Shown here one piece after another: positions 50,315 to 62,708 of a DNA stretch of 64,000 bases. Every line of letters begins with the position of its first letter. Positions within the stretch are counted from its first letter, which is position 1. Below the pieces are notes generated by a model. It saw only the letters and a list, made by a program, of their open reading frames with translations, ran no database searches and had not been told where the DNA came from. Source of the stretch: Larix kaempferi. Lineage: Eukaryota; Streptophyta; Pinopsida; Pinales; Pinaceae. The stretch is taken from the NCBI GenBank assembly GCA_027924585.1, contig BSBM01000372.1, positions 11,583,501-11,647,500 on the forward strand, in the 5' to 3' direction. Position numbers and translations under genes: made by a program.

Positions 50315-50465
50315 GAGTGGTTCCGTATGGAACTGGATATAGAACCAACTAGTTCAGTATTGAACTGGCCATTTCTAGTTGCACACCTCAATTTAGACTG
50401 GTTAGACCTTTAAACTAGTCGAACTAACCAATTTTGGAAAAAATGGACCTATTCTGATAGCATTG

Positions 50466-53400
50466 TGTCCAAGTCATAGCTTGCAAGTTGTAGTCTCTGG
50501 GCCATTGCAATATTTATGTTTTTATATTATATATAAAAAAAATTGTTGTAGGCACCTTACTACAAACTCTGGCCCATTTTTGTTGTCATAAACACAACCA
50601 TTTCTTTGAATAACATGCCTGTCCCTTGAGACAATGCATTAGAAAAATTGCTAAACTAGAGTGATTGATCCAAAAATTCATTGGGTTTCAATAAGAAAGC
50701 AATCCCTTAACTCAAGGATGTATTCCGATGTTTCTCACTTGACTATCACCAAGTTGAAACCTCACATCATCACCATACCACCTACTAATTACCATCTAAT
50801 TGCCACCTGAAACAAACATGGGAAATGGCTTCAAATTCTAATGGCTAGTCTTTGGTTGGTTTCCTCTGAAGAATGATTCTACATCAATTTAGTTATTGAT
50901 CTCCTATAAATTCTATCATTGCTCCATAATTAGTTTGTGTAATAAGCTTTGGCTCTTGGAAACTATTGGGTTAGATTATGTATAAATCATAAATGTGTGG
51001 TTATAATGATGGGAGTCAAATTGTGAGCTTAAATAAATGATCCCATATGTAAATGTTGTAAATATGCTAGTATGAATTCCTAGTTCGGAGTTCAATGCAA
51101 AGGCCCAACTAGTGAATGGATAGGAATATAGATGATGTAAATATAATTTTATGGACCATGTGGTAGGATTTCCAGGTTGAACCCAATCTATGAAATGTTG
51201 ATCTTAAAATATAATGTATAATGGTAAAAGGTGGCTATAGAGAGCATGAGATTGTCTATGATTTTTCCAGAGGGGAAGAGAAAAGGGGGCTTATGGGAAA
51301 GTAACTTTTATATTGCCAACTATAAACCTACAAACTCATCCTATTTCGACCATATGCCTTAAATAAAGTCATTTAACTTTGTTCACTTAGAAATCCAATC
51401 ATTAAATGCATGTAGAGTTTAGTGGAGAAGTCTTTTTGCATAGTTATTAAAGGATGGATTGAGTGCAATCATCATGGGGAAGTGTAAGAGTACTTCATTT
51501 CTCTTGTCAAGAGGAATGTTACTAATCATTTCCCTCAACTTTCTCATTTGTCATTTTCTTTTCATTCATTCATTTTCATGTTCATGCTCTAGACTTCTCA
51601 TGTTGTGTTCTCCATTGCTAACCATCAACCAATTTGGAAATTGACCAAGTGAACACCATGAAGAGAAAATTGTAGCATTAGGATGAGTAATAGATGGTTG
51701 TAGAAGAGCATATAGGATGGTAAATTTAGGAATATCTCACCCACTCTATATTTGTTTCTCATTGGATGCTTGATATCCAAGTGTTATTTTGCATGTTTTT
51801 TGGCTAGAAGGCATTCAATACATTGGATTCTTTCTTTCTACATTGAACAGTACTAGAAGGGAAGAATATCATTGAGGCATTATGAGCAAGGAAAGATAAG
51901 ATCTTCCTTGTGTTTTATGGGGCAATGGCTGAGAGAGTGACATAGTTATTTGATGGCTAGATGAGATTCCTGGAGTGCTTTGTAATGAGCAAATTGGTTA
52001 GGCATGAGAGAAAATGGTTAGTTTGAGTGAGCTAGAAGCCTATAACTTGGTTCCTTTGCCCTAGTGGTATCATACTCTAGCTTGGGTGTGGTATCTGCAT
52101 TGGATATTTACACATGGGTGGATAAATATCCGTACACAACCAATTTCTAGGACTATATTCTATTAAAAGATAAGTGTTATGTCTTTGCTTATAAATCAAT
52201 CAATTAATGTTATTTTTGGTTATTGAAATATATGAAATTGCATGGTGTGTGTATTTATAACTCTAAATATTGACATTTTGTTGCCATGAAATCTATTAAT
52301 CCATGATTGTTTAATTTTGTTGCATTTTAATTATCACACTCTTCATGTGTTTATATAATTATGGCTCTCCGCATTAGATATCCCCCTATGAGATTATGGT
52401 GAAATACTCTTTTGAGGGATGGAATTTGAATGTCTTGTTTACTAGTTGCTCATCCCGTGGCTAGGGGAATTCAACAAGGATGTCACACTTTGGTTTCCCT
52501 TGGCCTTAGCCTAAAATTAAAAATGTTATCTGAGCTCTTTAATTACTTGGTTCTTTTGGAGATATGCAAATTCATTATCTTTTCCTAAATAGAAAAACAA
52601 ATTAGAAATTGAAAATTTAGGGGTTTTGAAATCAAATACAATTAATAATATTAAAGATAAGAGGTGTATAATTCAAATCAAGGTAGCATTATTAAACAAG
52701 AGCCACGAGGTAGCAATGTCCCCGACATTGCCATCTGCTCTTGTGAGAAAGAGAAAGAGTTGTTTACATTGTCGGCTTGCATGTCCATAGAAGAGAAATG
52801 GACATAGGGTTAAGATAGTAGTTATTAAATTTTAACACAATAGTAGGATAGGATGGATGTGAGGCTGAGAATCCTAAAAACTAAATACATTTTCACCAAC
52901 AACACGTGTTCCATAGGAAAAGTTTTTGAATACGCAGATATTACAAATACAAATACGTTTTCCTCACTCAAGAAGGACAACTCTTAAATATGTAGATATA
53001 TACATGCAAACTTAAATTGAAGATTAACCAAACAATACGTAAGTATTAAGCTTCCTTTGCAATTAAATTTAACTCGTGCTCTCTTTGACCCTCCCGCTAG
53101 GGTTTTCATCATTTCGCATATATATCTTTTCGTTTTGATGATGATTTCCATGTCGTCTAGAGTCTGACAGAGCTCCAAAATCTGTCTCCCACTATGGGAA
53201 ATCGCAAACTTCTTCATTCCACGACATTCTGTGAGATCAATAGCTTATTCTTCCCAGTATTTCCAGTGTTATGCTCATTCAAGAGCAAAATTTATCTCGA
53301 GTAAAGTTTCTTCGTGCAAAAAAAATCCCCTTTTATTTCGCCTTTCTTCGATTTAATTGTTAAAACCTCAATCACTTGGGCTTTTCTTTCATGCAAATAG

Positions 53401-54390
53401 CTAAATTTAGTTGTGTTCCCCCAACAAATCTCTAAATTCTTCACCTAACATGCTTCACTCTGCAACCTGTCGTGCCTATACTCTACAGGATGTGATGTGA
53501 TGTCATCTAGTCGCCACTTCACTTCTTGGAAGGGAAAAACAAGGACGACGTCAGTGTCCTATAGCCAATTAGAATGAAAAAAAAACATTTTTGATAATTA
53601 AATTTAGTATAATATATTTAACACGATAGCGAGAACAACGAATTTTAGCCTATAGACCCAAATTAATAGAGGCTTGACTATATATATATATATATACCCT
53701 ATTGGGGACATAATAACGTAACATGTCATTTAAGTAAATTGAATCTTAGTTGGAAGGATAACAATCATTCTTCCCAACTATCCAAACTAGATCCAATTGA
53801 CTCTTTAAGCGAAATAACATTATTATGAGATCCAACCGACCACTTGACAATACCTTAAGATTAATGATGCTTTGCATGAACAATTGTGAGAAGTAGAATT
53901 GAAATCTTTGTCAACATAACTATTAAAGGTCATTAAAATAATATGTTCATTAATAACTCAACATGTCACCTAGGGAATTGAACCATAGAAAAATAATAAT
54001 CATTCGTCTCAAAATACCCAAACTAAATCCATGATCCTTCCAACTACCCAAATTAAATCCAATTGATTGTGATAACTTGATGATGGTCGTGATGCTTTGC
54101 ATTGTACAAGTAACAAAATATACACCAATGTGTGTAAGCATCCACTCCAAGACATGCGATAAGACATACAGGAAGTTATCGCTTAACCAACCTTTGCAAT
54201 GGATACAGATTGCATAAGACCATTGCAAAGGTTGGTATCGCTCAACTTTCTTAGCAATCAAATTGTTTTTGCATATATAATGCTACAATTGTAAATATGG
54301 CTTATTGTTTTCAAATAGCCATAAGGTTTCTCAATATTATCTCCATGTGGAACGAGTTGCAAGTTTGTTTAAAATCTCAATTTCTGATAT
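50466..54390. other. Rest of copy D, then intergenic DNA
   Basis: Positions 50466-50700 resume copy D and match 3215-3400. Beyond that I see no repeat shared with A-C. A gene-like island at about 53040-53560 contains a CCCTAGC-type leader word on the minus strand and a 77-codon minus frame (MKKFAISHSGRQ..., 53217-52984) of unknown identity. A (TA)n run lies at 53682-53697. Confidence 0.4.
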
Positions 54391-57060
54391 TAGATGAATA
54401 AATTAAATGGACAAAATTCAGTCGAAATTTGATAATCCAATAAATTTTTGATCGTTTTACGTTGAAATCTCGGAATTTTGATTGATTTTACTGCAAACAT
54501 TTAGATGGATAAATTAAAATGGACAAAACTCTGTCGGAATTTGATAATCCAAAAAGTTGAAATCTCAATTGGTTTGATTTGACGTTTGAAATCGATTTGG
54601 AATTCTTATTGATTTTAAAAATATAAACATTTAAATGGATATTATTAAAATGGGCTGATTTTACAAACATTTACATCCACGTGATAAATTAAAATGGACA
54701 AAACTCTGTCGAAATTTGATAATTCAAGAAGTTTGAAATCTAAATTGGTCTTTTAAGTTTGAAATCGATTTGGAATTTTGATTGACTGTTTGTTAGATGG
54801 ATAAATTAGAGTGGACAAAACTTTTAAAACAAATTCCAATATTTACTTTTGGAACAAATTAGATAGATAATTTTCTAAAAGTAAAGATTTATGGTATGTA
54901 AGTATTTAAAGACAATTCTTAAACAAATTCCAATCTCCAATCCAATCTAAATTTCCAATGCCCAAATTTGGTAATCCAAGAAGTTACCAAATTTGGTAAC
55001 TGAAAAAAGTTAGATTCTCAATTGATTTGGAAGTGAATCTAATTCTGATTGAAGTTAAAATAAATTTCCAATGTATAAATTTGGTAGCCCAAGGAGTTAG
55101 AATCTCAATATCCAATCTTTCAAATTTGACGATCCAAAAAGTTACGAGAATTTGTGAAGTTAGAATTCAAATTTTCAATCTTCCAAATTTGGTAATTTGG
55201 AAGTTAAAATATCAATTATTTTCAAAATTTTACAAACACTTAAAATGAAATTATATTTACGAATATAGACCAAACTTTCATTAATATTTATATGAAATTT
55301 CAACAATTGAATTAAAATCAATTCGGAAATCTCAGATTGAGATTTTACAAACATTTAAAATGAAATTAAATATGAATATAGACCAGACTTTCATTAATAT
55401 ATCAAATTGAAATTCTGAAATTTCAATTGATTTGAAATGAAATTAAAATCTCAAATGTTTTCAATTGAAATTGATTAAGATTTTACAAACATTTAATTGA
55501 GATTTGATTTGAGGTTAAAATCTCAATTGTTTTCAAATAAACAAATTTTTAAAAAGAAATTAAATTAAACACTAATATAGACAAAACTCTCTCAAATAAT
55601 TGATTGAGATTTTATAAACATTTAAAAGGAAATTAGATACGAATATAGACAAAACTCTCATTAATGTATGAAATTGAAATTGATTTGAAGTTAAAATCTC
55701 AATTGTTTTCAAATGAAATTGATTGAGATTTTACAAACCTTTAAAAAGAAATTAAATTAGACACTATATTGACAAAAGTCTCTCAATTGTTTGATATTTT
55801 ACAAAAATTTAAAATTAAATTAAATACAACACGAAGATAGACAAAACTCTCTCAAATAATTACAAAAAATTAATTTTAAATTAAATTAGACACAAATATA
55901 AACAAAACTCTCTCAAATAATTGTTTGAGATTTTATAAACATTTAAAATGAAATTAGATACGATTATAGACAAAACACTTTGAAATTTTGAAATTTCAAT
56001 TATCAAATTTTACAAACATTTATAAATGAAATTAGACAAAATTCTCATAAGTACATCAAATTTTATAAACATTTATATCAAATTGAAATTCTAAAATTTA
56101 ATGTCAATTGGTCAAATTTTACAAACATTTATAAATAAAATTATATCAAATTTTATAAACGGTCTAAATAAAATTAGACAAAACTCTCAAGATTAAATCA
56201 AGTTTTACAAAAACATATCAAATTTTATAAACGTCTAAATGAATTTAGACAAAACTCTCATGATTAAATCAAGGTTTACAAAACATATAAGATTATAGAC
56301 AAAACTCTTTGAAATCTTGAAATCTCAATTATCAAATTTTACAAACATCTATAAATGAAATTAGACAAAATTCTCATGAGTGTATCAAATTTTATAAACA
56401 TTTATATCAAATTGAAATTCTGAAATCTAATCTCAATTGATCAAATTTTATGAACATTTATAAATAAAATTATATCAAATTTTATAAACGTCTAAATGAA
56501 ATTAGACAAAACTCGCATGATTAAATCAAGTTTTACAAAACATCTATACGAATAAAACTCTCATAAAATGGACTTTTAAGTTAAAATCTCAATTAATTCC
56601 AAACATAATAAAACTCTCATAAAATGGACTTTGAAGTTAAAATCTCAATTAATTTCAAACATCTATAATGATGAATCAATTAGACAAAACTCTCATAAAA
56701 TAAACTTGAGTTAAAATCCCAATTAATTTAAACTTGACTTTGAAATTAAAATCTTAATTAAAAATCCCAATTAATTTAAACTTGGACTTTGAAGTCAATT
56801 AAAAGTTAAAATCTCAATTAATTTCAAACATCTATGATGAATAAATTAGACAAACCTCTCATAAAATAGAGTTGAGTTAAAATCACAATTAATTTAAAGT
56901 TGGACTTTGAAGTTAAAATCTCAATTTCAAACATATATTGATGAATAAATTAGACAAAACTCTCATAAAATAGACTTGAGTTAAAATCCCAATTAATTTA
57001 AACTGGAAATTTAAAATCTCAATTAGACAAAACTGTCATAAAATAGACTTGAGCCGCTAA
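54390..57060. repeat. AT-rich degenerate tandem repeat field
   Basis: Words such as TTAGACAAAACTCTCAT, GTTAAAATCTCAATT, ATTTTACAAACATTTA and GAAATTGATTGAGATTTT recur dozens of times in varying order. Near 56560-57000 the composite unit ACAAAACTCTCATAAAATGG plus TTGAAGTTAAAATCTC repeats at about 70-90 bp. No coding potential is seen. Confidence 0.85.
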
Positions 57061-57314
57061 ACCGTGAGAGGAATTTCACTTATTTAATAAGGGGGACGCC
57101 AGAGATTTATAAAATTGCTCAAACAAAGGGAGAGCAAGGAAAGACTAATACCGAAATGGGATCCGAGGCTTGGCCATCTCGAATGGCATATCTGATTCAT
57201 CTGGCCAGCGGGGCATATCTTATCTGAACAGCGGACAGGGTTTTTTCGAAGTGTCGTTCGCGACCAGGGGATTTAAAGATGCACGACCGTGAGTTAAAAT
57301 TGAAGGGTTTTACT
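57061..57314. other. Short GC-richer island beside the copia LTR
   Basis: Composition rises sharply at 57050-57290, with an ATG at 57159 opening a short frame (MGSEAWPSRMAYL...). No product is recognised. It could be the remains of a gene 5' end or part of a TE. Confidence 0.3.
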
Positions 57315-58042
57315 TGTGGGTATAACTAAATACTTTAAACCCTAACCAAGATCTACTCCTATGCAAGAAATTAAACTTAATGCACAGTGGAACTTAGAAA
57401 TCAAGCTTAACGCACAGCGGAACTTACTTTCCATCTTCAAAGGTCGCGGACAGCTTCCAAGGCTCTGGGTTGATACGCTCCTGGTCTTGACTTGAGTTGT
57501 TGGCTCTCGAATCCTTCCAAGAACTTGCAATCCTTTTCTCTGGAGAGTATCCTGTCTTCAAATGGAGCAGACAATTTTTCTGGATGATTGCAAGCCTTGG
57601 AGACTCTGCCCTTTTATAGCAGTGCCAAAGAAAAATTCTAATCCTAGGGCTGCTGAAGTTTAGCTAATACTTGGGAAAAAAGTCTAAAAAGAAATCTGGA
57701 ATTTCCGATTTTATAAAAAACTTGAAATCGGGAAACTTCAGAAAAAACTGAAATAAATCAGAATAAATTCTGATTTCCTTATTTAGCTCAAATTTATTAC
57801 TGCTATTATTTTAATCAACTATAATCGGTCCATTAACAATTATAATTGATTAACATTATTCTATATGTATTTGTATCCAAAACCTTATTTAAATACGTAC
57901 AATGCCATGACTTAATTAATCACATTGTTTGGCATATTTTAATCATTACATAAATGTAATCTTGCGACAGTATTTGATATCATAATCATAATGCACGTAT
58001 GTCCAACTTAATTATTGTAATTAGACGTCTCTAAATCCAACA
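57315..58042 (-). repeat. 3' LTR of the copia element
   Basis: On the minus strand it starts TGTTGGATTTAGAG (58042) next to the purine-rich TGGGAGAT at 58043-58050 and ends CCCACA at 57315. A TATA box (TATAAAAG, 57618-57611 on minus) sits centrally, as expected for U3/R. The left limit rests only on a TG...CA fit. No second LTR copy is present in the window. Confidence 0.65.
57611..57618 (-). promoter_or_regulatory. TATA box in the copia LTR
   Basis: TATAAAAG on the minus strand, followed by GGGCAGAGTCTCC, in the middle of the LTR. Confidence 0.6.
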
Positions 58043-58484
58043 ATCTCCCACATGGACAAGTGCAACCTTTTGATTATATATCCTTAGCTTTATTGCCTGC
58101 AACTTTTCTATCTTTACTTATCGTATTTCTTAAACAATTCCGTCCATCAATTATGCTAACAAAGGACTTAAGCGGCACTTATCACATTTATTCGCAACTA
58201 AACCGACATAAATCACGCTGCCAACATAACTGAATGACATGAATCTGATTTGGACATATAGTTTAGAAATTACACGCAAGTGTGATTAGACGTGCCTATT
58301 TCTAATTGAGTCACCTTTACTTTACTGTATGAGGTCAAAAGTTTAAATTTTAAAGAAAGAAATAATGAAACTGAAACTGAATGCAACTTGTATATATCAT
58401 CAAAAATTGTTTACAATTGCATTACATAGAACATCAAAAAACAAAACTTAAAACATATTCAGACTCCCACATTTTCTAACTATC
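58043..58484 (-). other. Copia 3' untranslated region
   Basis: Non-coding DNA between the RNase H stop and the polypurine tract at 58043-58050. Confidence 0.6.
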
Positions 58485-61400
58485 CTAAATAGATATTACA
58501 CCCATACGGGCAACATGTTCGTGAAACTTCTTGGGTGGTAATCCTTTAGTAAGAGGATCAGCAATCATGGAGTCTGTACCTATGTGTTCTATACATAATT
58601 CATTATTCTGCACTCTCTCTTTTACAACCAAAAACTTAATATCGATGTACTTTGACTTTGACGAACTTTGGTTGTTGGTTGCGTATAACACTGCTGAATT
58701 GTTGTCACATAATAATTTGAGTGGTTTCTGAATAGAATCCACAATTTTCAGACTTGTGACGAAGTTCTTCAGCCATACGCCATGATTAGATGCTTCATAG
58801 CATGCAACAAATTCAGCTGCCATAGTGGAGGAGGCTACCAATGACTGTTTAGCGCTCTTCCATGACACGGCACTGCCTGCCATCATAAAGATGTATCCTG
58901 ATGTTGACTTCATGCTGTCGACACATCCTCCAAAATCAGAATCAGTATATCCAATGACCTCGAGCTGTTCCGATCTCCGATACGTGAGCATATAGTCCCT
59001 TGTTCTCTTTAGGTATCTCAACACTCACTTGGCTGCCTTCCAGTGTTCCATACCTGGGTTACTCAAATATCTCCCTAGCATTCCAGTGATGAACGCAATA
59101 TCCGGACGCGTGCATACTTGTGCATACATGATGCTACCCACGGCTGAGGCATAGGGAATATCTTTCATGATGTTTTTATCTAAGTCAGTTTGGGGACATT
59201 GTTTTAGACTAAACTTATCTCCTTTTGATACAGGGGTATCTCCTGGTTTGCTGTTTTCCATGCCAAATCTTGTTAGAATCTTATCGATATAGTTCCTCTG
59301 GGATAACCTTAGAATACCTTGAGATCTATCTCTAAGTATTTCAATCCCTAGAACAAATGTTGCATCACCAAGATCTTTCATTTCAAAGTTCTTAAATAAA
59401 AAATTCTTAGTTTGATGCAACATGTCCTTATCGTTACTGGCAAGCAATATGTCATCTACATATAAAACCAAGAAAATAAATTTACTCCCACAGAACTTAA
59501 GGTATATGCATTCGTCTACTATGTTAGACTCAAAACCAAATGAGCTAACAATTTTGTGAAATTTATGATACCATTGTCGAGATGCTTGTTTTAGCCCATA
59601 GATAGATTTCTTAAGTCTGCAAACCATAGACCCTGCATCACCTGATACAAAGTTCTCTGGCTGCTTCATATAGATCGTTTCATCAATGTCACCATTGAGA
59701 AACGCCGTATTTACATCCATCTGATGAAGTTCTAAATCATAATGTGCTACAAGCGCCAATATAATCCTTAAAGAGTCTTTCGATGAAACTGGAGAGAAAG
59801 TCTCTTTATAATCAATGCCTTCTTTCTATGTGAAACCTTTCACAACAAGACGTGCCTTGTATTTTTCAACATTGCCTTTAGAATCCCGCTTAGTCTTAAA
59901 TATCCATTTGCAACCAACGGGTTTCTTGTCTTTAGGCAACGGAACGATATCCCAAACGTCATTGTCATACATAGATTTCATCTCTTCATTCATGGCATTA
60001 ATCCACATTTGAGAGTTAGAGATTTCCACAGCTTGTTTGATATTAACAGGATCATTTTCAAACATGCCAATGTCAAACTCATGTTCTTGAAGATATGCAT
60101 AATCCTTAGATTGTGTAGATCTTTTCTCTCTAGTAGATCTCCTAATTGGCACAGGTACTAGATTTTCTTGAGGTTCATTTACAACTTGATCTTCAACAGG
60201 AGGAGGAACATCATTATCAATTTCTGAATCTCCCACAGGCCCTAGGCCATCAACATTTGTCATGTCAATGTCAGGGTTTGGGTTGGGTTCAGGTCCATTT
60301 GTGTTCTCTATTCCATGTTGAGTTTCTAACTGAGTTATTTGTGATGATGAAGTTTGCATATTGTCAGAAGATGTATTTCTAAATGCAATCGGAATTTGAA
60401 CAAAACCAGGACTTTGGTCCATAGTCTCATTTCTAAACGTAATCGGAATTTGAACAGAACCAGGACTTTGGTCCATAGTCTCATTCGCATTCGTCTCTTC
60501 TTCTTCAAAAATACTATCTTTTGTCATATCTCCCCCCACAAACTCATTATCCTCAAAAAATTTCGCACTTCCTGACTCGAAAACTGTATGTTCTGTTGGA
60601 TTATAGAATTTGTATCCCCTAGATCGTTCAGAATAGCCTATAAAGTGACAACTAATGGTCCTTTTGTCCAGTTTCTTTTCATTTGGCTTATAAGGCCTAG
60701 CTTCACATGGACATCCCCAAACTCTCAAATGATTCAAGCTAGGCTTGCGCCCAACCCATAACTCGTAAGGGGTCTTGTTAGCTGCTTTAGTAGGCACTCT
60801 ATTAAGTATGTATGCTGCAGTCTTTAAGGCTTCTCCCCACAAATTCTCAGGTAGAGTTGTACGAGCAATCATACTTCTCACCATGTCTTTAAGGGTGCGA
60901 TTGCGCCGTTCAGCAACACCATTCATTGCAGGCGAACCTGGCAACGTATACTGAGGCACAATTCCGCATTCCTCTAAGTATTTTGCAAAGGGACCTTGAC
61001 GTTGTTCTCCTGATCCATCATAACGACCGTAGTATTCACCACCACGATCAGAACGAATGGACTTTATACGTTTGTTAAGTTGTAACTCAACTTCCGTTTT
61101 GAACTTTATGAACACGTCTAATGCTTCCGCCTTTTCTTTTATTAAGTAAATATGACCATATCTTGAATAATCATCTATGAATGTGATAAAGTAACGGTGA
61201 CCATTTCTTGTAGCTTTTGGAAAAGGACCACAGATATCCGTATGAATCAATTCTAAGACATCATTACATCTTTTTGCATCATACTTACGTTTATTAGTTT
61301 GTTTTCCCTTTATACAATTCACACAATCACTTAAGTTTGTAAAATCTAAAGGTTGGAGAATATCATTAGACATAAGACGTTCTATCCTTTTCATAGAGAT

Positions 61401-62708
61401 ATGTCCTAATCGCTTGTGCCATAATGTTGGAGATTTATCGCAAGTTAATTTACGTTTTCTATTATCTACATGCAGTGCCTCTGAATGTGAAGTGTCTATA
61501 TCTAGAAAATAAAGATTATCATAAGAAGACAGGATACCAGAAGCAAGTAGCTTAGAATTTTGACACAAACTGAAATTTCCATTACCAAATGAACATACAT
61601 AACCATTTTTGTCCAAATAAGATACAGAAATTAGGTTCCTTCTGAAAGATGGAACCACTAAAGCATCAAAACTTAAATAAAATCCTGTCTTACATAATAA
61701 TCTAAATTTTCCTATGCTTTTCACTTCTACTTTGTTGCCATTTCCTACGTAAACGTAGCGCTCTGCCTCATTTGGCTTGCGATGGCTTAGGCAACCCTGC
61801 ATCGACATACTGATGTTAGTCGTTGCACCTGAATCTATCCACCAAGTATATCTAGATACAGAACTTAAATTAACTTCAGAACAAACTAAAGCAAGAGACA
61901 TACCTTTCTTTGCCAACCATGCATGATAGTTAGTGCAGAATTTCTTTGTATGTCCTGACACTTTGCAGAAAAAACAGTTCCTTTCTTCTGCTTTCGCAGA
62001 AGTATCTTCCTTCTTGCTTTTCTGCGCGGCATTGTTTGCAGCTACCTTGGCAACAAACTTGCGCTTCTTGCCTTTACCCTTAGGATTAGATGTTACTACA
62101 TGAGCACTTTCCCCCTTAGTCATTTTCTGTCTCTCTTCCTCCTGCACCAACTGAGCCTCAAACTCAGGTAGTGTCCACGTCCCTTTTTGACAATTATAAG
62201 TCATCTTGAATTGACTAAAGTTGGACGGGAGAGACAGAAAAATGAACTCAATGAGAACTTCATCAGAGATGTCATAATTATGCCCTTTCAAGGCACGTTG
62301 CAGTCTTGTCATCTCAATAACATGCTCTCTAACCCCTTCTTTTCGATTGTATTTTATTGTTGCCAACTTCACAAAGAGTGTACTAACTTCAGTCTTTTTA
62401 CTCTTTGTGAATTTCTCTTCAAGGGCCTTAAGGTATTTAATAGCGCCGGTCTCTGTATCAGGTATTATGCCCCGAAAAGTCTCATGGATCGTTTGCTTCA
62501 TCACCATTATGCACATGCGATTTGAATGCTCCCATCTATCAATATCAGCCTTCTCTTGGGGGGTTTCTTCACCCTCTTTATTGGGCTTGGGGCGATCAAA
62601 TCTCAGTGCAGTGTCCAATTGCATGATCCCTAAGACTAATTTCAGCTTTTCTTCCCACTGTTTGAAATTGTTCCCCATGAGGGGCTTAATTTGACTTAGA
62701 TTTGACAT
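58485..62708 (-). pseudogene. Ty1/copia gag-pol polyprotein, two nonsense codons
   Basis: One frame runs from ATG 62708 to 58485, about 1,408 codons. In order: gag ([13 protein letters not shown]); zinc knuckle [14 protein letters not shown] (residues 245-258); protease [11 protein letters not shown] (D292); the integrase HHCC region (HKRLGH at 431, CVNC at 462); the integrase core with D491, D554 (RSDRGGEY) and E600 (NGVAERRNR); reverse transcriptase with LYVDDILLAS (YVDD at 59462-59451); and RNase H (GYTDSDFGG, STSGYIF, ADPLTKG). Integrase before RT defines copia. The only breaks are TAG at 59823-59825 (in place of a Gln codon) and TGA at 59025-59027 (in place of a Trp codon), both C-to-T type changes. 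An 18-codon tandem duplication (ETMDQSPG...FRN) lies in the integrase-RT linker at about 60380-60490. Confidence 0.95.

Larger units (their letters stand above)
45593..50465. mobile_element. About 4.9 kb insertion in copy D
   Basis: TGTCCAA occurs at 45586-45592 and again at 50466-50472, exactly where copies A and B read through (…TGTCCAAGTCATA…). This is a target duplication of at least 7 bp. The inner ends are loosely inverted: CTTATCAAAACTGG on the left against GCTATCAGAATAGG (reverse complement) on the right. It has no recognisable coding region. It contains a (GT)n run at 45689-45705 and a nested solo LTR. It could be a non-autonomous DNA transposon. Confidence 0.5.
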
